Shown here: in pieces, positions 1 to 9,485 of the stretch
How positions within the stretch are numbered: position 1 is the stretch's first letter
Layout: each line of letters opens with the position of its first letter
NCBI RefSeq assembly: GCF_009184905.1
Contig: NZ_WESC01000014.1
Span: 34,623 to 98,622 of the forward strand
DNA from: Parvibaculum sedimenti
Lineage (GTDB): Bacteria; Pseudomonadota; Alphaproteobacteria; Parvibaculales; Parvibaculaceae
DNA: 64,000 bases
Direction: 5' to 3'
Notes under the pieces: generated by a model
What the model was told of the DNA's origin: nothing
Database searches by the model: none
What the model saw: only the letters and a program-made list of their open reading frames with translations
Made by a program: the position numbers and the translations under genes

Positions 1-279
1 CGCGTGAAGCCCGCCGCGACCATTCCGGGCGCCCCCAAACCCGCGACGCCACCTCTCACCGAGGGGGCGTCCGCGCCGGCAAAGCCCGCCAAACCTGCGC
101 CGGTCGCCAAGAAGCCGGAGAAGAAGCCTGCACCGCCGCCGCAAGTCCTGCCGCCTGAAGCAACGCCAGCCGCGCCTTCTGCATCGACGATGCAGCCTGT
201 GCCTGACGCGGAAGAGGATGTGCCACCGCCCGAGGAAGACGTCGTGCCGGGCAGCCAAGACACGCCGGGGACCGAGTGA
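1..279 (+). CDS. mreC: Rod shape-determining protein MreC, C-terminal tail (5' end outside window)
   Basis: The reading frame is open from the window edge and stops at 277-279, giving the last 92 codons. What is visible is a low-complexity tail rich in proline, alanine and lysine and ending in an acidic stretch, with no catalytic motif. The call rests on position: mreD follows with a 1-base overlap, then mrdA and rodA, the usual mre order. MreC is the bitopic periplasmic scaffold of the elongasome that links MreB to PBP2. Long Pro/Ala-rich C-terminal extensions are common in alphaproteobacterial MreC. The folded domain lies outside the window, so the sequence alone does not prove identity. 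Confidence 0.72.
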   Translation, partial: RVKPAATIPGAPKPATPPLTEGASAPAKPAKPAPVAKKPEKKPAPPPQVLPPEATPAAPSASTMQPVPDAEEDVPPPEEDVVPGSQDTPGTE

Positions 280-812
280 TGGCCAGGCTCGAATCCTATA
301 CGCCGACGCCGGGAGCCCGCGCGGGCCGCATCGTCCTGACGGTGTTGCCCTTTGTCATGGGTCTCGTCTGCGTATTGCTGTCCTTCGTGCCCATCGGCCG
401 CATCTTCGGCACCTCGGTCATGCCGGCCTTCGGGCTGATGGCGATCTATTACTGGGCAATCGTGCGGCCTGAAATGTTCCCGGTCTATGCGGTGTTTCTT
501 GTCGGCCTTCTGTCCGATCTCCTGTCAGGCGGGCCCATCGGGCTTTGGGCCTTCGTCTATGTGCTGACCTACATCGTCGTTCTGACGCAGCGCTTTCTCG
601 CCATGAACGCGCCGTTCTCCGTCTTCTGGCTTGGCTTTCTGTTGGCGGCGATTTTCGCAGGGCTGGTCGGCTGGGTGGCGGCGTCGCTCTTTTATGGCGC
701 GTTTCTTCCAATAAGGCCGATCGTCTGGCATCTCTTGGCGACGGTCGCGCTGTTTCCGCTTTTCGCTTTGATCTTCGGGCGCATCGAGCGCCGCATCCTT
801 CCGTCAGGCTAG
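279..812 (+). CDS. mreD: Rod shape-determining protein MreD
   Basis: This 177-residue protein is almost wholly hydrophobic, with about five predicted membrane segments. MreD is an inner-membrane elongasome component that works with MreC and RodA/PBP2 in lateral wall synthesis. The ATG at 279 overlaps the mreC stop by one base (TGATG), typical translational coupling; a GTG one codon earlier is possible but less likely. Its length matches family members (about 160-180 residues). mrdA begins 20 bases downstream, so the genes are almost certainly co-transcribed. Confidence 0.88.
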   Translation: MARLESYTPTPGARAGRIVLTVLPFVMGLVCVLLSFVPIGRIFGTSVMPAFGLMAIYYWAIVRPEMFPVYAVFLVGLLSDLLSGGPIGLWAFVYVLTYIVVLTQRFLAMNAPFSVFWLGFLLAAIFAGLVGWVAASLFYGAFLPIRPIVWHLLATVALFPLFALIFGRIERRILPSG

Positions 813-832
813 GGAAGGATCGGGGACGACAC

Positions 833-2710
833 ATGCAGATCGACGGAAGAGACAGTTCCCGCTACCAGACCTTCACCCGGCGTATGCTGGTGCTTGGCGG
901 TGCGCAGGCGGCTGCCTTCGTCGTTCTGGCCGGGCGGATGTACTATCTGCAGGTTCTCAAGTCCGACGAATACCGGATGCTGGCGGAAGAAAACCGCATC
1001 AACGTCCGTCTGCTCGCGCCGCTCCGTGGTCGCATCGTCGATCGCTATGGCAGCGTGCTGGCTTCCAACCGGCAGAACTACCGCGCTGTGCTGGTCGCCG
1101 AGCAGACGCCGAATGTCGCCGAGACGCTGGACAGGCTTTCGCGCATCGTTGCGATCACGCCCTTCGACCGCAAGAAGATCATGCGCGATATCGCGCGTTC
1201 GCCGCGCTTTATGCCGGTGACGGTCGCCGAAGACCTGAGCTGGGAGCAATTCGCGCAGGTGAACATCAACGAGCCGGATCTTGCGGGCGTTCAGCCCGAT
1301 GTCGGCGAGACGCGCCAATATCCCTACGCGATGGAACTCGCCCATGTTGTCGGCTATGTGGGGCCCGTTTCCGACAAGGAGATGGAAGCCGCAGACGACG
1401 AACAGCCGCTGTTGAAGCTGCCTGGCTTCCGCATCGGCAAGAGCGGCATCGAAAAGACCTATGACCAGGAGCTGCGCGGGATCGCGGGTGCAAGCCACGT
1501 CGAGGTCAATGCCTATGGCCGCGTCATCCGCGAACTCTCGAAGGATCAGGGCAAGCCCGGCGCGGAAATCGTGCTGACGCTGGACATGGAGATCCAGAAA
1601 TTCGCCTGCGAGCGGCTCAAGGAAGAATCCGCCAGCGCCGTGGTCATGGATATCCACAGTGGCGATATTCTTTCCTTCGTCTCGACGCCGGCCTTCGATC
1701 CGAATGAATTCAACATGGGGTTGAGCCAGGACCAGTGGAAACTGCTGGTCGGAAATCCCTACAAGCCGCTGACCAACAAGGCGATTGCGGGCCTTTATCC
1801 GCCGGGCTCGACCTTCAAGACGATGACGGCGATTGCCGCGCTCGAGGCGGGCATCGACCCGAACCACACGGTCGGCTGTAACGGCAAATACGCACTGGGC
1901 AACCACGTCTTCCATTGCTGGAAGAAGGAGGGGCACGGTGCGATGAACATGCATGACGGGATCAAGCACTCCTGCGACGTCTATTTCTACGACGTCGCCA
2001 AGCGTGTCGGCATCGACGCCATCGCGAAGGTCGCAAGGCGCTTCGGGCTCGGCGAGACCTACGATCTCGAAATTCCCGGCGAGAAGAAGGGCATCGTTCC
2101 GAGCCGCGAATGGAAGCGCGCGACGACGGGCGTGAGCTGGCAGCAGGGCGAAACGCTCATCACCGGCATCGGACAGGGCTTCCTGCTGACGACGCCGTTG
2201 CAACTCGCGGTCATGGCCTCGCGGCTCGCCAATGGCGGCTTCGCGGTGAAGCCGCGCCTGACGCGCGCCGTGGGCGGGCAATTGCTGCCTGTGCCTGAAG
2301 CGCCGAAGATGGATGTCGACCCCGAACACCTGAAGATCGTGCAGGGCGGCATGAATGGCGTGTCGAACGAACAGGGTGGCACGGCCTATCGCGCGCGCAT
2401 TGCCGAAGTCGGCATGGAACTCGCGGGCAAGACGGGTTCGGCGCAGGTACGCCGGATCAGCATGGCCGAGCGTGACTCAGGTGTGCGCAAGAACGATACG
2501 CTGGAATGGCGCCTGCGCGACCACGCGCTTTTCATCTGCTTTGCGCCCGTCGCTGACCCCAAATATGCTATGGCGCTTGTGATCGAGCATGGCGGCTCGG
2601 GTTCCGGCGCCGCCGCGCCTGCGGCGCGCGACATCATGCTCGAAGTGCAGAAGCGCAATCTGGCCCGGCCGCAAGCCTATGTGCCGCGCCCCGACGTGGA
2701 GGAGGCGTGA
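833..2710 (+). CDS. mrdA: Penicillin-binding protein 2 (peptidoglycan D,D-transpeptidase)
   Basis: PBP2 is the class B transpeptidase that cross-links new peptidoglycan during elongation, in complex with RodA. The 625-residue protein has an N-terminal membrane anchor (around residues 18-38), a pedestal domain, then a transpeptidase domain. The active-site serine is S326 in PPGSTFK, the second motif is SCD at 380-382, and KTGS lies at 533-536. The ATG at 833 is chosen because the frame remains open upstream through mreD without homology to the family. The stop overlaps the rodA start by one base. It is the expected target of mecillinam-type beta-lactams. Confidence 0.96.
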   Translation: MQIDGRDSSRYQTFTRRMLVLGGAQAAAFVVLAGRMYYLQVLKSDEYRMLAEENRINVRLLAPLRGRIVDRYGSVLASNRQNYRAVLVAEQTPNVAETLDRLSRIVAITPFDRKKIMRDIARSPRFMPVTVAEDLSWEQFAQVNINEPDLAGVQPDVGETRQYPYAMELAHVVGYVGPVSDKEMEAADDEQPLLKLPGFRIGKSGIEKTYDQELRGIAGASHVEVNAYGRVIRELSKDQGKPGAEIVLTLDMEIQKFACERLKEESASAVVMDIHSGDILSFVSTPAFDPNEFNMGLSQDQWKLLVGNPYKPLTNKAIAGLYPPGSTFKTMTAIAALEAGIDPNHTVGCNGKYALGNHVFHCWKKEGHGAMNMHDGIKHSCDVYFYDVAKRVGIDAIAKVARRFGLGETYDLEIPGEKKGIVPSREWKRATTGVSWQQGETLITGIGQGFLLTTPLQLAVMASRLANGGFAVKPRLTRAVGGQLLPVPEAPKMDVDPEHLKIVQGGMNGVSNEQGGTAYRARIAEVGMELAGKTGSAQVRRISMAERDSGVRKNDTLEWRLRDHALFICFAPVADPKYAMALVIEHGGSGSGAAAPAARDIMLEVQKRNLARPQAYVPRPDVEEA

Positions 2711-3858
2711 TGTTGGACCTGCGCCGCTTCACTGGCCGCGACATGCGCATCAGCGACAAGCTGATGGAATTCAACTGGGGCTTCCTGCTTTTGCTCGCCG
2801 TTATCTCGTCGATGGGCTTCGCCATGCTCTATTCCGTGGCGGATGGGAGCTTTTCGCCCTGGGCCTTGAAGCAGATGGTTCGCTTCGTCGTGGGGGCCGG
2901 CATCATGATCGTCGTGGCGCTCGTCGACCTTCGGCTCTGGATGCGCATCGCCTATCCGCTCTATGCGATTGCGCTGGTGCTCGTCACTGCTGTCGACATT
3001 GTCGGCTTCAAGGGAATGGGTGCGCAGCGCTGGCTCAATCTCGGCATCATTCAGCTGCAGCCATCGGAGATCATGAAGGTCGCCATTCTTCTGGCGCTCG
3101 CCCGCTATTTCCACGGGTTGACGCTCGATGAAGTATCGCGCCTCAAGAACCTCATCATTCCGTTGCTCATCATCGTCGTGCCGGTGGGGCTGGTGGTGAA
3201 GCAGCCGGACCTCGGCACCGCGATTCTGCTCACCGTGTCGGGCGGCGTACTTTTCTTCGCGGCGGGCCTTGCCTGGCGATATTTCATTCTGGGCGGCGTC
3301 GCCGTTCTCGCGGCCATTCCGGTCGTCTGGGACCGATTACACGACTATCAGCGCAATCGCGTCTTTACCTTCCTGGATCCGGAGCGCGACCCGCTGGGCG
3401 CGGGCTATCACATTCTGCAATCGAAGATCGCGCTGGGTTCCGGCGGCGTTTTCGGCAAGGGGTTCATGGCGGGCACACAGGCGCATCTGAACTTTCTGCC
3501 GGAAAAGCAGACCGACTTCATTTTCACCATGCTCTGCGAGGAGCTGGGATTTGTGGGCGGGCTGACGCTGCTCGCCCTCTATGCGCTGGTGCTGATCTAT
3601 TCCTTCAGCGTCGCCATGCAGTGCCGCAACCAGTTCGGCAGGCTGCTGGCGCTGGGAATATCGGTCAGTTTCTTTTTCTACGTTTTCATCAACTCGGCGA
3701 TGGTCATGGGCCTCCTGCCCGTGGTCGGCGTGCCGCTGCCGCTTGTTTCATATGGCGGCACGGCCATGCTTTCGCTGATGTTCGCCTTCGGCCTGTTGAT
3801 GAGCGTCTATATCCACCGCAACCTCGAAATTGCCCGCGGCAACAACGCTTTCTGGTGA
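2710..3858 (+). CDS. rodA: Rod shape-determining protein RodA (SEDS peptidoglycan glycosyltransferase)
   Basis: RodA polymerises lipid II into glycan strands and pairs with PBP2. The 382-residue protein shows about ten membrane helices and the SEDS signatures QRWLNLG, QPSEIMK and the C-terminal PLPLVSYGG. ATG 2710 shares one base with the mrdA stop; a GTG one codon earlier is the alternative. It is the last gene of the mre-mrd cluster. The following 170 bases lead to the tRNA gene, and no strong terminator hairpin was recognised there. Confidence 0.96.
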   Translation: MLDLRRFTGRDMRISDKLMEFNWGFLLLLAVISSMGFAMLYSVADGSFSPWALKQMVRFVVGAGIMIVVALVDLRLWMRIAYPLYAIALVLVTAVDIVGFKGMGAQRWLNLGIIQLQPSEIMKVAILLALARYFHGLTLDEVSRLKNLIIPLLIIVVPVGLVVKQPDLGTAILLTVSGGVLFFAAGLAWRYFILGGVAVLAAIPVVWDRLHDYQRNRVFTFLDPERDPLGAGYHILQSKIALGSGGVFGKGFMAGTQAHLNFLPEKQTDFIFTMLCEELGFVGGLTLLALYALVLIYSFSVAMQCRNQFGRLLALGISVSFFFYVFINSAMVMGLLPVVGVPLPLVSYGGTAMLSLMFAFGLLMSVYIHRNLEIARGNNAFW

Positions 3859-4027
3859 TCTGACCTGTCTTTTCGGCTTGGCGGGGATATACCGGGTCGT
3901 CGCCAAAAATAGTTCACGAAGGTTGCTGGACAGACCCTCTGAGCTTTGCTATTAGCAGCCACCTCAGACGGATTTGGTGGTCCCTGAGACCCGCGGCCGA
4001 AACTGCAACGCAGATCAGGCCCTCGGC

Positions 4028-4103
<76 letters not shown>

Positions 4104-4481
4104 AAAAATCCAGCAATTTAAGTGATTTAGAGTTGGCGGGAAGTCCATCTGGACGTCTTCCCCGCTTTTGCGTCTGTACGCTGCATCTCACCTGACCAAC
4201 ACGCCCCCCAGGTCGTCGCACATTTTCCGCCCGTCGCCGGGGTTGCCATCTGGTTGGGGGCCCCTGATCCAGATCGGTACGCTGCCGGGGCAGGGGGTAT
4301 TTTGCGTTGTCGCAATGAATAAACAGGTGTGGAATTCCTGAGCAAAGCTGATGATGTTGTTGCAGCATCGGTCAGGGGCGAGCACACAAGCCGACGGCGC
4401 GTGCAATGCGGTACGCAATAGAGTCACGAACTTCGACTAAGCAGGTTGGCGTGCAGTAGCGCATATGGACAGGCGGGAGCG
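4104..4481. other. 378-bp intergenic region upstream of the hydrogenase operon
   Basis: I find no credible gene here. Short open frames on both strands overlap the tRNA and translate tRNA sequence, so they are spurious. The region holds a perfect FNR/CRP-geometry dyad at 4302-4315 and must contain the hydrogenase promoter. Its base composition is more AT-rich and irregular than the flanking genes. Confidence 0.6.
4302..4315. promoter_or_regulatory. Candidate FNR/CRP-family operator upstream of hydrogenase genes
   Basis: TTGCG-TTGT-CGCAA is a perfect 5-4-5 dyad, the same geometry as the FNR/FixK box TTGAT-N4-ATCAA. Its centre lies about 173 bases before the first hydrogenase start. If it acts as a class II site, transcription would start near 4350. 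The half-site differs from the classical one at the inner two positions, so the regulator is uncertain. Confidence 0.42.
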
Positions 4482-5624
4482 ATGAGCACAGACCTTGCGC
4501 TCCAGATCGGCGAGCATGCGCTTCTGGCGCGCGCCGAGTTTGGCAAGCTTATCGATGCCCTGCGCGGTCAGGGCTATGCCGTCATTGGACCGACCTTGCA
4601 GGGCGGCGCGATCGTATATTCGGAAATCAGTGGCGAGAGCGAGCTTCCCGTTGGATGGACCGATGAGCAGGAGGCGGGAACTTATCGCCTCAAGCGGCGC
4701 GAGGATGAGGCCCTGTTCGGCTATGTCGCGGGCGCCCAGTCGTGGAGGCCGTTTCTCTTCCAGCCGCGCCGGACGCTCTGGCGAGCAAAGGGAAGTGCTG
4801 CCGACTTCGCGATAGATCCCGACGTGAGAGAAACGCCGCGCTTCGCTTTTCTCGGCATGCGGGCCTGCGAACTCAAGGCCGTTTCCATTCAGGATCGCGT
4901 CTTCATGGATGGAATTCATCCCGATGCGGACTATAGCGCGCGGCGGGACGCGGCTTTCTTCATCGCCGTCAATTGTGCCAGGGCGGGCGCGACCTGCTTC
5001 TGCGTTTCAATGGATGCAGGTCCGCGCGCTGAAGCCGGCTACGATCTCGCGCTGACGGAGATAATAGGTGAGGGTCGGCATGATTTTCTGCTCGAGGTCG
5101 GTAGCCCGCGCGGCGCGGTCATTGCGTCCCTGCTTTCGTTGCGAGCGGCAGGCGACGGCGATGCTGCGGAGGCAGAGGCCATTGTTGAGCGGACGGCGCA
5201 AAGCATGGGCCGGGTGCTTCAAACCGAGGGGTTGAAGTCGCTGCTGCAGGAAAATCTCGAACATCCGCAATGGGACGACGTGGCCGAGCGCTGCCTTTCC
5301 TGCGGCAATTGCACGTTCGCCTGTCCGACCTGCTTCTGCCACACGGATGAAGATGTGACCGATCTCGACGGTCAGGCCGCAGAGCGCCATCAGCGCTGGG
5401 ATTCCTGCTTCAGTCTCGATTTCTCCTATATCCGCGGCGGCTCGGTCAGGCCCGGCATCGCCTCGCGTTACCGGCAATGGATGACGCACAAGCTCGCGAA
5501 CTGGATCGACCAGTTTGGAGAATCCGGATGTGTCGGCTGCGGACGCTGCATCACCTGGTGTCCTGCCGGAATCGACATTACAGCCGAGGCGGCCGCGATC
5601 CGCGCGAGCATCGAGAAGGATTGA
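4482..5624 (+). CDS. Hydrogenase beta subunit, 4Fe-4S protein (sulfhydrogenase HydB type)
   Basis: This 380-residue iron-sulfur protein should carry electrons between the flavin subunit and the hydrogenase dimer in a soluble group 3b [NiFe] enzyme. Two ferredoxin-type motifs are visible: C271-x2-C274-x2-C277-x3-C281 ([12 protein letters not shown]) and C350-x2-C353-x2-C356-x3-C360 ([12 protein letters not shown]). The family also includes subunit A of anaerobic sulfite reductase, which explains the sulfhydrogenase name. ATG 4482 has GGCGGGAG just upstream; the frame extends 36 bases further up without a better start. It is the first gene of the operon, and the next begins four bases after its stop. 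Confidence 0.87.
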   Translation: MSTDLALQIGEHALLARAEFGKLIDALRGQGYAVIGPTLQGGAIVYSEISGESELPVGWTDEQEAGTYRLKRREDEALFGYVAGAQSWRPFLFQPRRTLWRAKGSAADFAIDPDVRETPRFAFLGMRACELKAVSIQDRVFMDGIHPDADYSARRDAAFFIAVNCARAGATCFCVSMDAGPRAEAGYDLALTEIIGEGRHDFLLEVGSPRGAVIASLLSLRAAGDGDAAEAEAIVERTAQSMGRVLQTEGLKSLLQENLEHPQWDDVAERCLSCGNCTFACPTCFCHTDEDVTDLDGQAAERHQRWDSCFSLDFSYIRGGSVRPGIASRYRQWMTHKLANWIDQFGESGCVGCGRCITWCPAGIDITAEAAAIRASIEKD

Positions 5625-5628
5625 GCTC

Positions 5629-6099
5629 ATGGAAACGCACAAGCTCGAGGACGTCATTGCCGCAGCCCCTTTCTTTCGCGGGCTCGACCCTGCCTTCTGC
5701 GCGACCATCGCCGGATGCGGAAAGCATGTGCGGTTCGAGAAGGGGCAGACTGTCTACCGACAGGGCGATCCGGCCGACACCTTTTACGTCGTTCAGCATG
5801 GACATGTGGCGCTGGAGCTTCCCGGCGCGGGCCGGCCGCTCGTCCATCAGACGCTTCACGACAACGACATCCTGAATGCCGCCTGGGTGGTTCCGCCTTA
5901 CCGCTGCCATTCGAATGCGCGCGCGGTCGACACCACGGTCGCCATCGCCTTCGACGCCGCCTGCCTGCGCGGCAAATGCGATGCCGACCACGATCTTGGT
6001 TATGAGCTGATGAAGCGTTTCGTGCCCATCGTCGTCGAGCGGCTCAATCGCGCCCGGTTGCAGGCGCTGGATGTCTACGGGCCGGGGAGCGCCGGCTGA
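5629..6099 (+). CDS. Stand-alone cyclic-nucleotide-binding-fold protein in the hydrogenase operon
   Basis: The 156-residue protein is a single cNMP-binding beta-roll (about residues 10-130, with the typical VYRQGDPADTFYVVQHG stretch) plus a short C-terminal helix. There is no helix-turn-helix, so it is not a complete Crp/Fnr regulator. The phosphate-binding cassette is unusual: the Glu that contacts the ribose of cAMP is not evident around ILNAAW, although an Arg is kept in NARAV. It lies four bases after the beta gene and overlaps the gamma gene by one base, so its product probably acts with the enzyme as a sensor or structural partner. Function is inferred from context only. Confidence 0.82.
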   Translation: METHKLEDVIAAAPFFRGLDPAFCATIAGCGKHVRFEKGQTVYRQGDPADTFYVVQHGHVALELPGAGRPLVHQTLHDNDILNAAWVVPPYRCHSNARAVDTTVAIAFDAACLRGKCDADHDLGYELMKRFVPIVVERLNRARLQALDVYGPGSAG

Positions 6100-6944
6100 T
6101 GTCCATCGCCCCGTCGCGTTCCGATCCGATGGTGCCGCGGCGCTTCCGCATCGTCGAGAAGATCCACGAAACCGCCGACACCTATACGTTTACGCTGGTG
6201 CCCGTTGACGGCGAAACCGCCTGTCGCTTCGCGCCCGGCCAGTTCAACATGCTTTATCTCTTCGGCTATGGCGAAGTGCCGATCAGCATCAGCGGCGACC
6301 CGGCGGCGCCGGAACGCCTCGTTCACACGGTCCGCGCGATGGGTAGCGTCACCCATGCCTTCGCGACGCTCGAGGCCGGAGACATGGTCGGCGTACGAGG
6401 CCCTTTCGGAAGCGCTTGGCCGCTTGCGGCCGCAGAGGGTGGGGACGTTCTCATCGTTGCGGGCGGGCTCGGCCTCGCACCGCTGCGCTCCGCGATCTAC
6501 CGGCTGCTCGCCGAACGCGACCGTTATCGTCGGATTGCGATCCTGCATGGCGCGCGAAGCCCGGAGACGATCCTCTTTGCCGAGGAACTGCGGCAATGGC
6601 GGCGCAACCTCGACATTGCCTGCGAGGTGACAGTCGATTATGCGGGCACCGATTGGCATGGGCGCGTCGGTGTCATTACGCAACTTGTGGCCTTGGCGGG
6701 CTTTGACCCGCAGCGTGTCACGACCTTTGTTTGCGGCCCGGAAATCATGATGCGTTTCAGCGTCGAGGCACTGAAGAAGCAGGGTGTTGCCGATGAGCGT
6801 ATCCATGTTTCAATGGAGCGCAGCATGAAATGCGCGCTGGGGCATTGTGGGCACTGCCAGTTCGGACCGGCTTTTCTCTGCAAGGATGGGCCTGTGCTCA
6901 GCTATGATCGCATCCGCAACCTCGTCGGCATCGCGGAGCTTTGA
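6099..6944 (+). CDS. Hydrogenase gamma subunit, FAD/NAD(P)-binding diaphorase (HydG type)
   Basis: The 281-residue protein belongs to the ferredoxin-NADP reductase-like family. An N-terminal FAD barrel (about 10-100, with VPISISG as the flavin-binding motif) is followed by an NAD(P)-binding domain ([13 protein letters not shown]). The C-terminal [2Fe-2S] motif uses C245, C250, C253 and C261 ([17 protein letters not shown]). It should pass hydride from NAD(P)H to the beta-subunit clusters or the reverse. Its ATG overlaps the preceding stop by one base. Related flavoproteins act in anaerobic sulfite reductase and dihydroorotate dehydrogenase, but the neighbours fix the role here. Confidence 0.9.
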   Translation: MSIAPSRSDPMVPRRFRIVEKIHETADTYTFTLVPVDGETACRFAPGQFNMLYLFGYGEVPISISGDPAAPERLVHTVRAMGSVTHAFATLEAGDMVGVRGPFGSAWPLAAAEGGDVLIVAGGLGLAPLRSAIYRLLAERDRYRRIAILHGARSPETILFAEELRQWRRNLDIACEVTVDYAGTDWHGRVGVITQLVALAGFDPQRVTTFVCGPEIMMRFSVEALKKQGVADERIHVSMERSMKCALGHCGHCQFGPAFLCKDGPVLSYDRIRNLVGIAEL

Positions 6945-6949
6945 AGTCC

Positions 6950-7741
6950 ATGGCAAAGTCCAAACCCAAGCTCGCCGTTTGGAAATTCGCCTCTTGCGAC
7001 GGATGCCAGCTTTCCATACTCGACCTCGAGGACGAGCTGCTCGCGCTGACGGGCGAGGTCGAGATCGCGCAATTCCTCGAAGCGACGCGCGCGGTCTCCG
7101 AAGGGCCATACGATCTCTCGCTGGTCGAGGGATCGATCACGACGGCGCATGACGCCGAGCGCATCAAGATGGTGCGGCAGCAGTCGAAAATGCTGGTCAC
7201 CATCGGCGCTTGCGCCACTTCAGGCGGCATTCAGGCGCTGCGCAATTTTCGCGACATCAACGACTTCGTCGCGGCGGTCTATGCGCGACCCGATTATATC
7301 GACACGCTTGCGACCTCGACGCCGATTGCCGAGCATGTTGCCGTCGATTTCGAGCTCCGCGGTTGTCCCGTCAACAAGCATCAGCTTCTCGAAGTCGTCA
7401 CCGCCTTTCTCTTCGGCCGCAAACCGATGGTGGCGGGCCACAGCGTCTGCATGGAGTGCAAGATGCGCGGCAATGTCTGCGTTACGGTCGCGCATGGCAC
7501 GCCCTGTCTCGGGCCGGTAACGCAGGCCGGTTGCGGCGCGATCTGCCCGGCCTATGATCGTGGCTGCTACGGCTGTTACGGTCCGCAGGACACACCTGCC
7601 ATGCCGGCAATGTCGAAGGTGCTCGAGGCGCACGAGATGAAGGGCCGCGACATTCAGCGTATTCTCAGGACCTTCAACGCGCACGCCGCACCCTTCCGTG
7701 AGGAGAGCCAACGTCATGACGCGGCGGACGATCAAGGTTGA
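6950..7741 (+). CDS. [NiFe]-hydrogenase delta (small) subunit
   Basis: The 263-residue small subunit carries the iron-sulfur relay next to the active site. Cysteine groups include SCDGC near the N terminus, GACAT, GCPVN, then [11 protein letters not shown], and [15 protein letters not shown]. The last pattern is typical of cytoplasmic group 3 enzymes. There is no Tat signal, in agreement with a soluble enzyme. The ATG at 6950 lies five bases after the gamma stop; a TTG three codons earlier is less likely. The 3' end overlaps the large-subunit gene by 26 bases. Confidence 0.94.
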   Translation: MAKSKPKLAVWKFASCDGCQLSILDLEDELLALTGEVEIAQFLEATRAVSEGPYDLSLVEGSITTAHDAERIKMVRQQSKMLVTIGACATSGGIQALRNFRDINDFVAAVYARPDYIDTLATSTPIAEHVAVDFELRGCPVNKHQLLEVVTAFLFGRKPMVAGHSVCMECKMRGNVCVTVAHGTPCLGPVTQAGCGAICPAYDRGCYGCYGPQDTPAMPAMSKVLEAHEMKGRDIQRILRTFNAHAAPFREESQRHDAADDQG

Positions 7742-9032
7742 CCAGCTCGCCCGGGTCGAGGGCGAGGGCGCGCTGCACGCGCAGGTGATCGACGGCAAGG
7801 TCGAGCATGTCGAGCTCAATATTTTCGAGCCGCCGCGCTTTTTCGAAGCCTTCCTTCAGGGACGGGATTTCAGGGAAGCGCCCGACATCACGGCGCGGAT
7901 TTGCGGAATATGTCCGGTCGCCTATCAGATGAGTTCGGTCCATGCGATGGAGGCCGCCTGCGGCGTTACTGTCGGCGGCGCGCTTCGTGATCTCAGGCGG
8001 CTTCTCTATTGTGGAGAATGGATCGAGAGCCATGTGCTCCACATCTACATGCTGCATGCGCCCGATTTCCTTGGCTATGAAGGCGCGGTCGACATGGCCC
8101 GCGATCACGCGGCCCTGCTGCAGCGCGGGCTCAGGATGAAAAAGGCCGGCAATGCGATTATCACGGTGATCGGCGGCCGCGAGGTTCACCCGGTCAATGT
8201 TCGCGTGGGCGGCTTCTATCGTCTGCCCGAGCGGCGAGAGCTGACGGCGCTGCACGATGAGTTGAACTGGGGCCGCGATGCCGCACTCGAAACGGTGCAG
8301 TGGGCGGCCGGGCTCCCATTCCCGGACTTCGAGCGCGACTATGAGCTCGTCGCCTTGCGCCCTGCGGATGAATATCCGCTGAACGAGGGGCGCATCGTCT
8401 CGAACAAGGGGATCGATACTGATGCCGCCGGTTTCGAAGACATCTTCGAGGAAATCCATGTTGCGCATTCGACGGCGCTTCACGGAAACACCAAGGCGCG
8501 CGGTGCCTATCTCGTCGGCCCGCTGGCGCGCTACAGTCTCAATTTCGACCGCCTGCCGGAAAGCGTGCAGGCGGCGGCGATGGAGGCAGGGCTCGGCCGC
8601 GAATGCCGGAACCCCTTCAAGAGCATTGTCGTGCGCGCCGTGGAGGTACTCTTTGCATTCGACGAGGCATTGCGGATTATCGACCGCTACGAAAGGCCGG
8701 CTGAGCCCTCGGTGCCGGTCGAGCCGCGTGCCGCTTCCGGGCAATGGGCGACGGAGGCGCCGCGCGGGCTTCTCTATCATCGTTACGACATTGCCGCGGA
8801 TGGAAGCATCCGCGTGGCGAAGATCGTGCCGCCGACTTCACAGAACCAGCCAAGCGTCGAGGAAGACCTGCGCGATGTGATCGCCGCCAATCTCGCGCTT
8901 GATGACGATGCCTTGCGTGGACGCTGCGAGCAGACGATCCGCAATTACGATCCCTGTATTTCCTGCGCGACGCATTTCCTGAAGCTCAATGTCAGGCGCG
9001 AAGGAGGTGGGGAAACATGCGACGCCTCGTGA
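7716..9032 (+). CDS. [NiFe]-hydrogenase alpha (large) subunit, group 3b type
   Basis: This is the catalytic subunit holding the Ni-Fe(CN)2CO centre. Nickel ligands are in the L1 motif [11 protein letters not shown] (C63, C66) and in the L2 motif DPCISCATH (C414, C417, then H420). The 18 residues after H420 would be removed by the maturation protease encoded next. The L1 form [11 protein letters not shown] and the beta/gamma/delta gene set fit group 3b bidirectional NADP-linked hydrogenases; group assignment is from memory of family signatures, not a tree. The start overlaps the delta gene by 26 bases, and the 3' end overlaps the protease gene by 16 bases. Confidence 0.94.
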   Translation: MTRRTIKVDQLARVEGEGALHAQVIDGKVEHVELNIFEPPRFFEAFLQGRDFREAPDITARICGICPVAYQMSSVHAMEAACGVTVGGALRDLRRLLYCGEWIESHVLHIYMLHAPDFLGYEGAVDMARDHAALLQRGLRMKKAGNAIITVIGGREVHPVNVRVGGFYRLPERRELTALHDELNWGRDAALETVQWAAGLPFPDFERDYELVALRPADEYPLNEGRIVSNKGIDTDAAGFEDIFEEIHVAHSTALHGNTKARGAYLVGPLARYSLNFDRLPESVQAAAMEAGLGRECRNPFKSIVVRAVEVLFAFDEALRIIDRYERPAEPSVPVEPRAASGQWATEAPRGLLYHRYDIAADGSIRVAKIVPPTSQNQPSVEEDLRDVIAANLALDDDALRGRCEQTIRNYDPCISCATHFLKLNVRREGGGETCDAS

Positions 9033-9475
9033 TTGGCATCGGCAATTCGGACAGGGGCGATGACGGTGCAGGCCTGGCCGCCGCGCGCGAGCTTGCGAGA
9101 AACATTCCGCAGGTCGTCACTGTCGTGGAGTCGCGCGGCGAGCCTGCGGGCCTCATCGATCAGTGGCAGAAGGCGGATGTCGTCTTTCTCGTCGATGCCT
9201 GCGCAAGCGGTGTGGCACCGGGAACGATCCATCGTTTCGATGCGCGTCTGGCGCCGCTGCCGGAGCATTTCGGCGCGGTCTCGACACATGGCTTCGGCAT
9301 AGGCGCGGCGGTTGAACTTGCACGCGCCATCGGATCGTTGCCGGCGTCGCTCATCGTCTATGGGATAGAGGCGGGTTCCTTCGAGCCGGGCGCGTGGTTG
9401 TCGCCGCCGGTCGCGAAAGCTGCACTCGATGTCGCTGCGCGCATTGCCGATGAACTTGCTTGCCTTTCAACCTGA
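9017..9475 (+). CDS. Hydrogenase maturation protease (M52/HycI-HybD family)
   Basis: The 152-residue endopeptidase should clip the C-terminal tail of the large subunit after nickel insertion. The N-terminal signature [13 protein letters not shown] includes the conserved acidic nickel-sensing residue, and VDACASG follows at about residue 55. The start overlaps the alpha gene and is preceded by a strong AAGGAGG at 9001-9007. HypA begins ten bases downstream. Confidence 0.93.
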   Translation: MRRLVIGIGNSDRGDDGAGLAAARELARNIPQVVTVVESRGEPAGLIDQWQKADVVFLVDACASGVAPGTIHRFDARLAPLPEHFGAVSTHGFGIGAAVELARAIGSLPASLIVYGIEAGSFEPGAWLSPPVAKAALDVAARIADELACLST

Positions 9476-9485
9476 AGAGGACCAG

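Noticed and set aside
4446..4470. Possible sigma-54 promoter (TTGGCGTGCAGTAGCGC) before the hydrogenase operon
   Set aside because: GG to GC spacing is wrong and the site is too near the start codon.
4437..4919. Minus-strand frame covering the hydrogenase beta 5' end
   Set aside because: Opposite-strand shadow of a gene with clear iron-sulfur motifs; high-GC third positions open antisense frames.
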